NCBI GenBank assembly: GCA_023410595.1
Contig: JAEYPO010000007.1
Span: 154,829 to 218,828, forward strand
From: Bacillota bacterium
Lineage (GTDB): Bacteria > Bacillota > Clostridia > Christensenellales > SZUA-584
Direction: 5' to 3'
Length of the DNA: 64,000 bases
The first letter of the stretch is position 1. Every line of letters starts with the position of its first letter. Shown here piece by piece: positions 8,689-17,361 of this stretch. Below the pieces are notes generated by a model. It was not told the origin of the DNA, did no database searches, and worked only from the letters and a program-made list of their open reading frames with translations. A program made the position numbers and the translations under genes.

Positions 8689-8828
8689 ATTGCGACGTAC
8701 CCCCGTGTCTTAAGATAAATATACTATTCACCGCTTAGCGCTAATTCCCTGCCAAGCCAGGCGTTTTTCTGTAGCCAAAGGAGCTTTGGTATGTTATAAA
8801 TAGTTGACATGTATAAAGGAGAACGTTT

Positions 8829-9158
8829 ATGCAAGGATATGCAAAAGAAGCTTCAAACGAGGGGTACATAAGCGCGCTCCCCGGCATAGAGCGCAAGACT
8901 CTCGTTCATGGCGGCGCCACGCTTTTGACTGAGTTCAGGCTAAAGGGCGGGTGCACGCTGCCAAGCCACAATCACCCGCAGGAACAGACGGGGTATCTTG
9001 TATCGGGGCATATAAAGCTGAAGATCGGCGGCGTGGAATACGATGTAAAAGAAGGCGGCGCGTGGGTAATACCCGCAGGGGCGGAGCATGGCGCGAGCAT
9101 AATAGAAGATTCCATAGCTATAGAGGTGTTTTCTCCGGTTAGGGAAGATTATCTTTAA
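8829..9158 (+). CDS. Small cupin-domain protein
   Basis: 109 residues forming a single cupin barrel. Motif 1 appears as LPSHNHPQEQTGYLVSGHIKL with metal-binding histidines and a glutamine/glutamate, and motif 2 as WVIPAGAEHGASI with the last histidine. A GGAG site precedes the ATG. Substrate unknown; such single-domain cupins bind metals and small ligands. It is a lone gene, convergent with the signalling operon at 9165-11122. Confidence 0.82.
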   Translation: MQGYAKEASNEGYISALPGIERKTLVHGGATLLTEFRLKGGCTLPSHNHPQEQTGYLVSGHIKLKIGGVEYDVKEGGAWVIPAGAEHGASIIEDSIAIEVFSPVREDYL

Positions 9159-9164
9159 AATCTA

Positions 9165-10145
9165 TCAGGAGAGATTGTAGAAGCGGTATGCGTTTTTGCC
9201 GCTGCGCTTTATCTTGTACATGGCCTTGTCCGCAAGGTCTATAAGCGCGTCTATTGAACAGGCGTCATCGGGATATACGGCGATGCCTATGCTGGCCGAT
9301 ACGCAAAGCCTGTCGTTGCCTATAAAAAAAGGCTTCCTGATGAGATCCATTATCTTATCCGTAAGACGGGAAATATCATCGGGGGTTTTTATATCCGAAA
9401 GCACTATTAAAAATTCATCGCCGCCCATCCGGGAGATGACGTCACAGCGCCTGCTCCTGCCGTGCCGCGTATTGCTGCTCAGCCTGCCCGCGACATGCTC
9501 GAGCAGTGCGTCGCCCACAATGTGGCCGTAGGTGTCGTTTATCTTTTTAAAGCTGTCGATATCTATAAACAGCAGCGCGAGCTTTCCGTTGTATTCGCTG
9601 ACCCTGTTTATGATCTTCTGTACTTCGGCTTTCATTGCGCTGCGGTTAAGTAAACCTGTTAAGTGGTCGTATTTGGCTATTTCCCTTGCGGCGCGTTCGG
9701 CCGCCTTTACGGATTTGTAGCCTTCGCTCAGCTTGTTGTTGAGGTCGCGGAGCTTGCGCTCATTCGTCGTATGCTCCGTTATGTCCGCGATATGCAAAAA
9801 CGCGAACTCCACCCTGTCGTCGTTCCATATGGGCTCGACCACAAGGTTTTGGCGTACGATATCGGCGTCTTTTGAATTGCTTTTGGGCAGCACGAAATAC
9901 TTGTGCAGCGCGCTTGAACAGAAACGGCTCTGGCCCGCTACAAAAACATTTTTCAATATATCCTGATATCTGTTCTCGGCAAACTTGGGACAAAGACTGC
10001 AAACATCTATGCCTACCGCGTCGTGCGCGGTTATTTCGCTAAGCCGCTCCATTTCCTTGTTCCAGTATATTACGCGCTGGGAAGAGTCCACGACGATTAT
10101 CCCTGCGCTGATGTTGTCAAGAACCTGCTGTCTCCAGTCGATCAT
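9165..10145 (-). CDS. PAS-GGDEF diguanylate cyclase
   Basis: 326 residues. An N-terminal PAS domain (about 1-120, GIIVVDSSQRVIYWNKEMERL) and a short coiled linker (KLRDLNNKLSEGYKSV) lead into a GGDEF domain (about 160-326). The active-site motif is intact as RMGGDEF. Five residues before it is an RRCD sequence matching the RxxD inhibitory site, so the enzyme is expected to make c-di-GMP and be limited by it. Its start overlaps the CheC-like gene by four bases, so it is the last gene of a three-gene operon with cheY- and cheC-like genes. Confidence 0.93.
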   Translation of the reverse strand: MIDWRQQVLDNISAGIIVVDSSQRVIYWNKEMERLSEITAHDAVGIDVCSLCPKFAENRYQDILKNVFVAGQSRFCSSALHKYFVLPKSNSKDADIVRQNLVVEPIWNDDRVEFAFLHIADITEHTTNERKLRDLNNKLSEGYKSVKAAERAAREIAKYDHLTGLLNRSAMKAEVQKIINRVSEYNGKLALLFIDIDSFKKINDTYGHIVGDALLEHVAGRLSSNTRHGRSRRCDVISRMGGDEFLIVLSDIKTPDDISRLTDKIMDLIRKPFFIGNDRLCVSASIGIAVYPDDACSIDALIDLADKAMYKIKRSGKNAYRFYNLS

Positions 10146-10759
10146 ACGACTTCCTTTAGCATAACGTTTATTTTATCCAGAAGCATGTCAAACGACGACG
10201 CCGAAAGCGCGATAAATATGACCCCCCTTATCTGGCTTTTCGTCAGCAGGAATGAGGTGTACAGCATTAATACATGTGAATTTTCGGGTATGAATTTGTG
10301 ATTGTCGAGTCCGTCTGTAGAATAGCTCAGCTCGAAAGACGTATATTCCAGCTTCGTATCGAGAAGGTTGCCGAACTCGCCGACTATGGAGTTCAGTATT
10401 ATGTTGGATATTTCTCTTATTACGTCGGCGTCGAGGCTGGTAAGCCCTGCGTCCGCGCTTGTTTGTTCGCCAAGGCATGCTTTGACGAGCACGGTCGCCT
10501 TGTCCTCCGGAAAGACGATAAGCGCGTTGCCCTGGAACTCCCTGCCGAACGCCACCGACGTTATTACAAAATTACCGGCGTCAAACAGGCCGACCTTTTT
10601 AAGCGCGGATGAGTTTAGCTCCATACCGCTTTTCAAATTCACTTCGGGAACGGAAAGTATTATCTTCTGTCCTACCATTTCAGAAAGCAGGCAGGAAGAC
10701 ATCCCCAGTTGTACATTAAGTATCTCGGTGAGAGCGTCTTTTTGAAGAGGAGTAAGCAT
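10142..10759 (-). CDS. CheC-like phosphatase
   Basis: 205 residues with two CheC active-site copies. The first, DALTEILN, is followed exactly 22 residues later by a proline, matching D-x3-E-x2-N-x22-P. The second, DVIREISN, matches the first part but has phenylalanine in place of the proline. CheC-family proteins dephosphorylate CheY-P. It lies directly after the cheY-like gene with no gap, behind GGGAGG, and overlaps the diguanylate cyclase gene. This suggests that it resets the adjacent response regulator. No other chemotaxis genes are seen. Confidence 0.85.
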   Translation of the reverse strand: MLTPLQKDALTEILNVQLGMSSCLLSEMVGQKIILSVPEVNLKSGMELNSSALKKVGLFDAGNFVITSVAFGREFQGNALIVFPEDKATVLVKACLGEQTSADAGLTSLDADVIREISNIILNSIVGEFGNLLDTKLEYTSFELSYSTDGLDNHKFIPENSHVLMLYTSFLLTKSQIRGVIFIALSASSFDMLLDKINVMLKEVV

Positions 10760-11122
10760 CTATTTACCTCCCAAAAGCGCGATCAGAAATCTGCCGTTGT
10801 CCGCAGTCAGCGGCTTATTTATGAAATAAAGCGCCCCAAGACGCGCTATCTCTTCCTTTACCGCATACTGTATATCGGAGGACAGCACAATTATCTTGCT
10901 CATGCGATCCTCCTGACGGATGCGCTCTATCATCACTTTCCCGCCTATACCCGGCATCAGTAAATCTGTAATAACGTAATCGGGTCTTGAATCTATATAT
11001 ATCTCGTAACCCTGCTCACCGCTGCTTGCGAACATAAGCTCTGCCTTAGGGAAGGCGTCAAGTATCATTTTCTTCGTAAAATGCTGTGCGAAAGAAGAAT
11101 CGTCTACAATTAAAACTCGCAT
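10760..11122 (-). CDS. CheY-like single-domain response regulator
   Basis: 120 residues consisting only of a receiver domain. The acidic pair is in LIVDDSS, the phosphorylated aspartate in DYVITDLLMPGIGG, and the conserved lysine in FINKPL. There is no output domain, so it acts by protein contact, as CheY does. First gene of the operon with the CheC-like protein and the PAS-GGDEF enzyme. This arrangement suggests a phosphorylation-controlled switch feeding c-di-GMP output. The histidine kinase partner is not in this window. Confidence 0.92.
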   Translation of the reverse strand: MRVLIVDDSSFAQHFTKKMILDAFPKAELMFASSGEQGYEIYIDSRPDYVITDLLMPGIGGKVMIERIRQEDRMSKIIVLSSDIQYAVKEEIARLGALYFINKPLTADNGRFLIALLGGK

Positions 11123-11370
11123 ACCATCACCACTATAGAGATTGTTAACATGGAAGCTTACTTAAATGCGATAATGAAAAAGTCGATAAATTATGTATAT
11201 GTTTTATAAACACATTGAGTAAAGATGAAACCGGTAATTTAACCAAAAAGCATTGTTTTTTGTCTGTTTTGGCATGAAACTATAAATATGCTATGTATAC
11301 GTATAAAATGTGCTATAACAAAGACATTAAAGACCCGGCCAAGGCGGTTGAGCAAACGCTTTGCCGTTAA
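11123..11370. other. Intergenic region upstream of the signalling operon
   Basis: AT-rich, with no convincing coding frame. It should hold the promoter of the leftward cheY-like operon, but no clear -35/-10 pair stands out. The hairpin repeat at 11371-11432 follows. Confidence 0.4.
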
Positions 11371-11432
11371 TACGGGCGTCCCATAGCCGCTTTAGCGACG
11401 GCCCAAGCCGTGAGGCTTGATGGGGTGTAAAT
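11371..11432 (+). repeat. Intergenic hairpin repeat, copy 1
   Basis: Starts TACGGGCGTCCC, has a small hairpin around CGCTTTAGCG, then CAAGCC GTGA GGCTTG (11404-11419), and ends GGGGTGTAAAT. Near-identical elements lie at 29019-29060, 42534-42573 and, inverted, at 50027-50094. The six-base-pair stem with a GNRA-type loop is kept in all copies although the stem bases vary. Confidence 0.7.
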
Positions 11433-11512
11433 ATAATTTTTTAATTAAACTTTACGTACCACAATCTCAAATCAAAAATAAATAGCCATACTTACGTATG
11501 ACCATTTATTTA

Positions 11513-11596
11513 TGGTGCGGTCGATGGGACTTGAACCCATACGGTATAACCATACGCCCCTCAAACGTACGCGTCTGCCAGTTCCGCCACGACCGC
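11513..11596 (-). tRNA. tRNA-Leu (GAG)
   Basis: 84 bases including an encoded CCA. The acceptor stem GCGGTCG pairs with CGACCGC. The anticodon stem TACGT/GCGTA encloses the loop TTGAGGG, giving anticodon GAG. The long variable arm and the T-arm GGTTCAAGTCC support class II leucine tRNA. Confidence 0.95.
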
Positions 11597-11702
11597 ATAT
11601 ATGATTTTTGCGTGACGCAAATGTAATTATAACATTGTATCGTTAAAAGTCAAGAATGCAAATAATAGATATAATAAAAATACAAAAACCCGAAAATCAA
11701 TA

Positions 11703-11834
11703 GTCGAGGGAGCGTTTATAACCGGCACGGACTTTACGCCGGTGTTTTTTGTCGCGGCCGCCTGCGCTGCAGTGATGGCTGCTATGTTTTTCCTTAAAGG
11801 CAGGAAGGAGCGCGGCGCTCAACAAAACACTTGA
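11703..11834 (+). pseudogene. Possible remnant of a wall-anchored protein C terminus
   Basis: An open frame of 43 residues with no good start codon. It reads ITGTDFTPVFFVAAAC, then a hydrophobic stretch ending in KGRKERG and a stop. A TG-D motif, a membrane helix and a basic tail in that order resemble the end of a sortase substrate. It lies just before the tRNA-Thr promoter. It could be the last piece of a lost surface protein gene or chance. Confidence 0.3.
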
Positions 11835-11859
11835 AATCACAGTGGCGATACATTATAAT
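11831..11859 (+). promoter_or_regulatory. Promoter for tRNA-Thr
   Basis: TTGAAA at 11831-11836 and TATAAT at 11854-11859 with 17-base spacing, 32 bases before the tRNA. Confidence 0.7.
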
Positions 11860-11891
11860 AACACTCGCAGTGTCTCAAAAAGCGCTTATAT

Positions 11892-11967
11892 GCCGCTATA
11901 GCTCAGCAGGTAGAGCACATCCATGGTAAGGATGGGGTCAACGGTTCGAATCCGTTTAGCGGCTCCA
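11892..11967 (+). tRNA. tRNA-Thr (GGT)
   Basis: 76 bases with encoded CCA. The acceptor GCCGCTA pairs with TAGCGGC. The anticodon stem CATCC/GGATG encloses ATGGTAA, anticodon GGT. A partial decayed copy of its 3' half lies at 14973-15010, so this gene looks like an old integration site. Confidence 0.96.
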
Positions 11968-12195
11968 GGGAAAATGCTCGAGAGCCCCGTATTTATCGGG
12001 GGTTCCGGGCTTTTTGTTTTATCGGTCAAAAGTCAAGATGCCCCTTTTTACGCTTTTACCCAAATTGTAAGCAGCTATCAATTTTCGACGTCGGTCTATT
12101 TTAAGAAAGCATATCTTCAGGTAAATTTTAATCAAAGGCTTTTTATTTTGTTATGCCGGTTTATAATGAAAATAAATGTATTATTGAGGGAAGAT

Positions 12196-13095
12196 ATGGA
12201 TAGTATTATCGAATTGCTTGAAACCCATGGGCCGCTAACCGGAAAAGAGTTACATGAAAAATCCGTAATAGAGCCTTTTAAGCTTTGGAAGAGATGCAAT
12301 CAATCTGCATCTATCGTTACACAGACAATTGGCACTCAGTATTTGAGGCTATCTAAATCAGTTAGCGGCTATGCAAGGCTTTCTCCCTCTATATTGCGGG
12401 AGTTTTACAATTATGCGGTGATTGGTTTAAAAACACAAACCAAAGAGATTAAAGCAAAAGCAAAACAGCTGGAACAATCGGTCAATGAGATAAGTAAGGC
12501 TAAAAAGGAAATAGCAAAGGATATCATAAAAAAAATAGTGGATTCTCAAAGCGAACGTAAAGCGATAATCGAAAACGCATGCTTCATGATATCCGGTGAT
12601 GTTGTATATAACATGTCTCATTTGGAACCCAGGCCGGAATCTTCGACAGGAAAAATGGTCAATGGGTCGGATCTTGATATTGTAGTTATTTATAAAGATT
12701 TGCCGGAAGAAATAATTGAAAAGCTGGATATGGCTATCTATGAACAAAAGGCCTTTTTACTAATGAATCCAGGCTACCGGGAAGAGATCGACTATGTGAT
12801 AAAAAATGTTTTAAAAGTGGAAAAAGATTTAAAATTTATAGACTTTAATTCGATGGTTGCATCAAAGATACTTGATGAAGGCAAGTTTTTACTTGGCAGC
12901 GCTTTATTGTTTTCGGAGGTTAAAAAAATGATCGACTATTCCGGTGTGCCGGGGAAATTATTTTCGCTGAAAGAAAGAGCTCTCATAGAACGTGAAAATG
13001 CCAGAGAAATTCTACTGGCATTTGATGATGCTGATATTGATACCGAGACGATGCATTTATTTTACACAAACGAAGAAACAGAAGAGTTCTTTTAA
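12196..13095 (+). CDS. Nucleotidyltransferase-like protein with N-terminal helical/winged-helix-like region
   Basis: 299 residues from the ATG at 12196, behind GAGGGA. An open frame reaches back to 11923 but starts inside tRNA-Thr, so it is not the real start. The N-terminal part (SIIELLETHGPLTGKELHEKS) looks like a winged helix-turn-helix. A lysine-rich coiled coil follows (about 80-115), then VNGSDLDIVVIYKDL near residue 155, matching the GSDxD metal-binding core of pol-beta-type nucleotidyltransferases, with a later EIDYVI. Codon use is AT-rich, unlike the flanking genes. It is first in the island between tRNA-Thr and its decayed copy. Function unknown; a regulatory or defence role is possible but unproven. 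Confidence 0.65.
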   Translation: MDSIIELLETHGPLTGKELHEKSVIEPFKLWKRCNQSASIVTQTIGTQYLRLSKSVSGYARLSPSILREFYNYAVIGLKTQTKEIKAKAKQLEQSVNEISKAKKEIAKDIIKKIVDSQSERKAIIENACFMISGDVVYNMSHLEPRPESSTGKMVNGSDLDIVVIYKDLPEEIIEKLDMAIYEQKAFLLMNPGYREEIDYVIKNVLKVEKDLKFIDFNSMVASKILDEGKFLLGSALLFSEVKKMIDYSGVPGKLFSLKERALIERENAREILLAFDDADIDTETMHLFYTNEETEEFF

Positions 13096-13188
13096 ACATA
13101 TTACAAGCTTTTGTATGATGCATGAGCATGATCAAACTGGCATATTTAATTGTCTTATAGTAACAGGCATCGAAGATTCTTTCCCTGT

Positions 13189-14010
13189 TTATTCTTCTCC
13201 TATGCCATACTGGCTTTTCAAGTTTTCTACATGCTTATAATAATCAATATGTTTCAGTTTCGATGCCGCCGATTCATCTAAAACAACGGTAATTTTACCG
13301 CTGTGTAATTGTATTGCCGATGAAGTTATCTGGGATGTAACCGGGCCCTCAATACATTTGGCAACAACATCGGCCTTTTTAAGACCGTTCACAATCATTA
13401 AAATATTTTTTGCATCAAGTATGGTGCCGATACCCATTGTGATCGCAAAATGGGGCATTTGGCTTCTTTCTATATTTGCTTTCTTATAAAATGCCTCGTA
13501 ATTATCAGCCAACGTTGTTTTTGTTAATGCCTGTACATGCGTTCTGGACGCAAGCGATGTGCCGGGTTCGTTGAACCCCCAGTGGCCGTCACCTCCCAAG
13601 CCTAAAAGCTGCAAATCGATTCCACCGGCTTTTTTGATTTCATCTTCGTACCATTTGCAGAACTCCTCAGGTTCTTTTGTTTTACCATCAGGTATATATA
13701 TGTTTTCTTTTTTAATATTGATATTCTTGAAAAACTCTTCGTACATAAAACGGGCATAGCTTTGATCTATATTATATGGTTTATTCAATTCTATACCTAC
13801 TCCCAGATATTCATCAAGATTGAATGTTTTAACCTGTGAAAAGTCCAGGCCTGCTTTATGCATTTTGATGAGCTCCTGATATGTGCCGATAGGCGTTGCT
13901 CCGGTTGCTAACCCCAGCACGCAATTTGGTTTCCGCTTAACGTATACTGCAATAATATTTGCGGCATGTTTACTCATTTGCTCATAGTTTTCTCTGATAA
14001 TAATGTCCAT
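13189..14010 (-). CDS. nagB: Glucosamine-6-phosphate deaminase
   Basis: Converts glucosamine 6-phosphate to fructose 6-phosphate and ammonia. The family markers are GLATGATPIGTY, FNLDEYLG and GLGGDGHWGFNEPG, with the catalytic aspartate in NLDEY and the histidine in GDGH. The usual GHIGFNEPG has W in place of I here. The ATG at 14010 follows AAGGTGAGG; the GTG four codons earlier overlaps that site. 273 residues, normal. AT-rich like its neighbours, and divergent from the hexapeptide-repeat gene, which also suggests amino-sugar metabolism. Confidence 0.93.
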   Translation of the reverse strand: MDIIIRENYEQMSKHAANIIAVYVKRKPNCVLGLATGATPIGTYQELIKMHKAGLDFSQVKTFNLDEYLGVGIELNKPYNIDQSYARFMYEEFFKNINIKKENIYIPDGKTKEPEEFCKWYEDEIKKAGGIDLQLLGLGGDGHWGFNEPGTSLASRTHVQALTKTTLADNYEAFYKKANIERSQMPHFAITMGIGTILDAKNILMIVNGLKKADVVAKCIEGPVTSQITSSAIQLHSGKITVVLDESAASKLKHIDYYKHVENLKSQYGIGEE

Positions 14011-14211
14011 TTTTATCCTCACCTTTGTTCAATAAAGTTGACCAGTATATAAATAAACTAAAGAATATCTGAAGTATGTTACTTTAGTATTATATCTGTT
14101 TTTTCTCTTTTTTAAATGCTTTTCTCTTTTAAATACTTTTTTTTAAATAAATTTTTGATATAATAATATAGTTTATTTTTATTCTATAACCCAAAAAAAG
14201 GAGCTGATAAA

Positions 14212-14880
14212 ATGACGGAAGGTATCAAGATTGCAGATTTAGTTGATTTGAAAGAGACAATCGCGTCCGAAATTTTTAACGACTGCGAGTATCCATGGGA
14301 AGTATTGCCCAAAATCAAATCTTTTATAATAGCTTTGGGAGCAACGCTTTCGCCGGATGAATATACGCATAACGCAGAAGGAGTGTGGATATCAAAAACG
14401 GCTACAGTATACCCTTCTGCCTATATAAACGGACCATGCATCATTGGCCATTATGCGGAAGTCAGGCATTGCGCATTTATTCGCGGCTCAGCCATTGTTG
14501 GAGAGCATGCCGTTGTAGGAAACTCAACAGAGCTAAAAAACGTCATTTTATTCAATCGGGTGCAGGTGCCGCATTATAATTATGTTGGAGATTCGATACT
14601 TGGTTTTAAGGCACACATGGGTGCCGGTTCTATTACTTCAAACGTGAAATCCGATAAGAGCAATGTGACTGTGCGCTTTATGGACCAAAAAATACTGACG
14701 AATATGAAAAAATTTGGCGCTATGCTCGGCGACAACGTAGAAGTTGGCTGTAATTCGGTGCTTAATCCCGGCACGATTGTCGGCCGCAACAGCACGATTT
14801 ATCCTGTTTCTATGGTACGCGGATTTGTACCTGAGAACAGCATTTATAAGAGATACGACTCTATCGTTAAAAAACTTTAA
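14212..14880 (+). CDS. Left-handed beta-helix (hexapeptide) protein, GlmU-like C-terminal type
   Basis: 222 residues. Hexapeptide repeats run from about residue 60 to 205 (GVWISKTATVYPSAYINGP, IGHYAEVRHCAFIRGSAIVG, and later VEVGCNSVLNPGTIVGRNS), forming a left-handed beta helix as in acyl- and nucleotidyl-transferases. Close relatives are often labelled UDP-GlcNAc pyrophosphorylase, but no nucleotidyltransferase domain is present, so the reaction is uncertain. A GGAG site precedes the ATG. It is divergent from nagB across a 200-base AT-rich gap. The pairing suggests use of amino sugars. Confidence 0.72.
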   Translation: MTEGIKIADLVDLKETIASEIFNDCEYPWEVLPKIKSFIIALGATLSPDEYTHNAEGVWISKTATVYPSAYINGPCIIGHYAEVRHCAFIRGSAIVGEHAVVGNSTELKNVILFNRVQVPHYNYVGDSILGFKAHMGAGSITSNVKSDKSNVTVRFMDQKILTNMKKFGAMLGDNVEVGCNSVLNPGTIVGRNSTIYPVSMVRGFVPENSIYKRYDSIVKKL

Positions 14881-14972
14881 ATCAACAACATTCCGGATTC
14901 TGTGCAAACTCGCATTTGTGACATCCGGCATGCTACAGAACTGAAAGCGAATTTTTAAGACTCGTACTGTAC

Positions 14973-15010
14973 GGTAAGGATGGGATACAGGCCAATCCGT
15001 TTAGCGGTCC
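14973..15010 (+). repeat. Decayed copy of the tRNA-Thr 3' half (att-like scar)
   Basis: GGTAAGGATGGG (14973-14984) and AATCCGTTTAGCGG (14994-15007) are exact matches to the anticodon-arm and 3' end of tRNA-Thr at 11892-11967. They are separated by a shorter, mutated stretch and followed by TCC. Further on, an AAGCCTCGAAAGCGTTTCGGGGCTTTTT hairpin resembles the terminator after the real tRNA. This marks the right edge of an integrated segment. Confidence 0.75.
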
Positions 15011-15186
15011 GGAGATTAAGCCTCGAAAGCGTTTCGGGGCTTTTTAGCACACTTATGTAAAACACATTAATATAACGTTTCGTTTGACAGGCAAGATACT
15101 TATACTTAACAAATAAACCAATTTATACTGCATTCTTTATGTAATGGGCATATAACGGTGGTGGAAAAAAAGCGAGGAGCAGAGCT

Positions 15187-16602
15187 TTGAAAAAAATATT
15201 AACCATATTATTGACCGTTATAATGGCCTTAGTACTGTTTACGGGTTGTCAGCCGACGCCCAGCCAGGAGGTCGTCATCAACAAAGGCGACATTGACCTG
15301 CAAGAAAACATACAAAAGACGGCAGGGCCTACTGAAGCACCAGCAAAACAAACTGAAAACGCAGAGCCAAAATGGGCATATGAAAAGGAATACGACTCGG
15401 GGAACCGTCTTTTTGTAGACGCTGTTATGCATAATACAAATGCAGACAAGCTTCCCGTGCTGTCGGTAGTCCCGAAAATGTTTGAAAACGGTGAACAGCT
15501 AAGAAAGATCACAAGCATTTTTTGTCCTGACAGCGATACAAAGATTTATGATCAGGGTGATACGGCCACTAAACAGCAGCTTGAACAAGCAATAATGGAC
15601 GTAAGGAATGAAATATTTAACGTAGAAAACAATCTGCCTCCTTATCCGGGTGCAGATCCTGTCCCCGAAGAAAAAAAAGCGCACTATATACAAGAACTAA
15701 ACGACGCTATAGTCTATTATGAGCAACAGATGTCTACTGCTGTCGAGGAAAGTGATTTGAAAGAGGCTAGCTATGAGCTTGTCGACAGGGGCAGCAGTTT
15801 TCAATCAAATATGAACGCAAAAACTAATGATGCTATGATTTATATTAGTTTTATAAACTGGGATATGGGGGGGTCAGACTTTTTACTGAAATCTACTTTG
15901 TTTGATGAACAGAACGTTGGGACATATGCTGAATATGTAATGCCGGTATCGTTGGAAGATGATACTGAGTTTGTGAAAGCGAGTGCAAAAGCGGAGCAGT
16001 ATGTCGCAGAGATGGGTATAGACTATATGTCCGTTAGTTCTGTGTGTAAAGGAGAAGGAAGTTACAGCTTCTATTATACACGCAATTATAAAGGATTGCA
16101 GGAAACCTATGTTAAAGGATTCATTGGTACTACAATAACAGCCGTTGATTTCGGGCCGGAAATATTCTTATGGGAGCCAGAGTATCTTTACATAGAAATA
16201 CAGAACGGTAGTGTTGTTGTGTTCGAATGGCATAACAGAGCCGAAATTACCAATGTGGACAATGAGAACGTGCAGACAAAATCATGGGAGGAGATACAGG
16301 AGATATTCAAAACCCAGATGGATTATCTTATGACTCCCGAGCCAATGAGCAAAGGGAATAATGAAACTGTCTTTTTTGAGGAGACGGAGGTGCATATAAA
16401 CAGGATAGAGCTTGGACTGACAAAGATACTCATGAAGGACAGCAAGGACGACTATAAACTAATCCCGACATGGAATTTTATGGGCTATGAAACATACGCA
16501 TCAGACCCCGCTCAGGAAAGCATTAATCGCGGCGCGGGGAAATGTTTCATAACGATTAACGCTATAGATGGAACGATAATAGACAGAGGATTGATGTATT
16601 AA
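15187..16602 (+). CDS. Putative lipoprotein, DUF6034-like
   Basis: 471 residues. The N terminus MKKILTILLTVIMALVLFTGC is a lipoprotein signal peptide with lipobox LFTGC. A Pro/Thr/Glu-rich linker follows, then a mostly beta-rich region with no catalytic motif that I recognise. The start is a TTG with AGGAG upstream. It resembles lipoproteins of clostridia grouped as DUF6034, which have no known role; this family match is from memory and tentative. Neighbours give no clear link. Confidence 0.7.
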   Translation: MKKILTILLTVIMALVLFTGCQPTPSQEVVINKGDIDLQENIQKTAGPTEAPAKQTENAEPKWAYEKEYDSGNRLFVDAVMHNTNADKLPVLSVVPKMFENGEQLRKITSIFCPDSDTKIYDQGDTATKQQLEQAIMDVRNEIFNVENNLPPYPGADPVPEEKKAHYIQELNDAIVYYEQQMSTAVEESDLKEASYELVDRGSSFQSNMNAKTNDAMIYISFINWDMGGSDFLLKSTLFDEQNVGTYAEYVMPVSLEDDTEFVKASAKAEQYVAEMGIDYMSVSSVCKGEGSYSFYYTRNYKGLQETYVKGFIGTTITAVDFGPEIFLWEPEYLYIEIQNGSVVVFEWHNRAEITNVDNENVQTKSWEEIQEIFKTQMDYLMTPEPMSKGNNETVFFEETEVHINRIELGLTKILMKDSKDDYKLIPTWNFMGYETYASDPAQESINRGAGKCFITINAIDGTIIDRGLMY

Positions 16603-16647
16603 GGGGTAATGGCGGGGGAAGCCCGGGGCAGCGTGTGGTAAGCCATT

Positions 16648-17361
16648 CTACTTAACGATATACTCAAACCTGTCGGCCAGTATATACTGCCTTGTCCGGT
16701 GTACGGGAACGTCCCTAACGTCGTATACTATCTCGCGAAGATAGAGCACGTGCGTCCCTTTCTTTATTCCCAGCAGTGTGGATTGGTACTCGTCCGCTTT
16801 CGCAATGCTTATCCGCTTGACTGACCTAAGCTTGCCTACGCTGTACTCGTTTTCCAGCAGCGAATAAAGCGACACGTCATCTGAAAGGCTGCGGGCGAGC
16901 GCTGAGAACTTTTCAGGAAGGAAATTATATTCGAGTATGACGGGAGAGCCGTTGGCGTACCTTATGCGTTCGAGATACAGCACATTGCTTTCCGGGGGCA
17001 GCTCGAGATCGGTTATATCATCCTGGCCGGCAGGCTGCAAGGTTTTAACGGTTATTCTGCTGCCCGGAACTACGCCGCTTTCACGGCATACCGATGTAAA
17101 GCTCTGGTTTACGAGCACGTTTTCGCCCACTATGGGCTTATAGACAAACGTGCCCTTTCCCTGCCGGCGTACAAGATGTCCGCTTTTCACCAGCTCCAAT
17201 ACAGCGCCGCGGACGGTAATACGGCTTACCCCGTATGTAGCGCTAAGTTCAAACTCCGTGGGTATTTTCTGGCCGGGCTGAAGCTTGCCGGAAAGTATAT
17301 CGCTGAGCAGCAGATCTTTTATCTGTACATAAAGGGGAGTGGATCCAGAGTATTCGAGCAT
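16648..17361 (-). CDS. GntR family regulator, HutC/UTRA type
   Basis: 237 residues. The N-terminal winged helix (about 1-70, PLYVQIKDLLLSDILSGKLQPG, then FELSATYGVSRITVRGAVLEL) is GntR-type, and the C-terminal part (about 85-235, ending in HRTRQYILADRFEYI) is a UTRA effector domain. Such proteins are often repressors of sugar or amino-sugar genes. It has no obvious target beside it: the lipoprotein gene converges from the left and a sigma factor gene diverges on the right. Confidence 0.9.
   Translation of the reverse strand: MLEYSGSTPLYVQIKDLLLSDILSGKLQPGQKIPTEFELSATYGVSRITVRGAVLELVKSGHLVRRQGKGTFVYKPIVGENVLVNQSFTSVCRESGVVPGSRITVKTLQPAGQDDITDLELPPESNVLYLERIRYANGSPVILEYNFLPEKFSALARSLSDDVSLYSLLENEYSVGKLRSVKRISIAKADEYQSTLLGIKKGTHVLYLREIVYDVRDVPVHRTRQYILADRFEYIVK

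Noticed and set aside
11923..12195. An N-terminal extension of the nucleotidyltransferase frame beginning inside tRNA-Thr.
   Set aside because: It would translate tRNA sequence and a terminator-like region, and there is a good ribosome binding site before the ATG at 12196.
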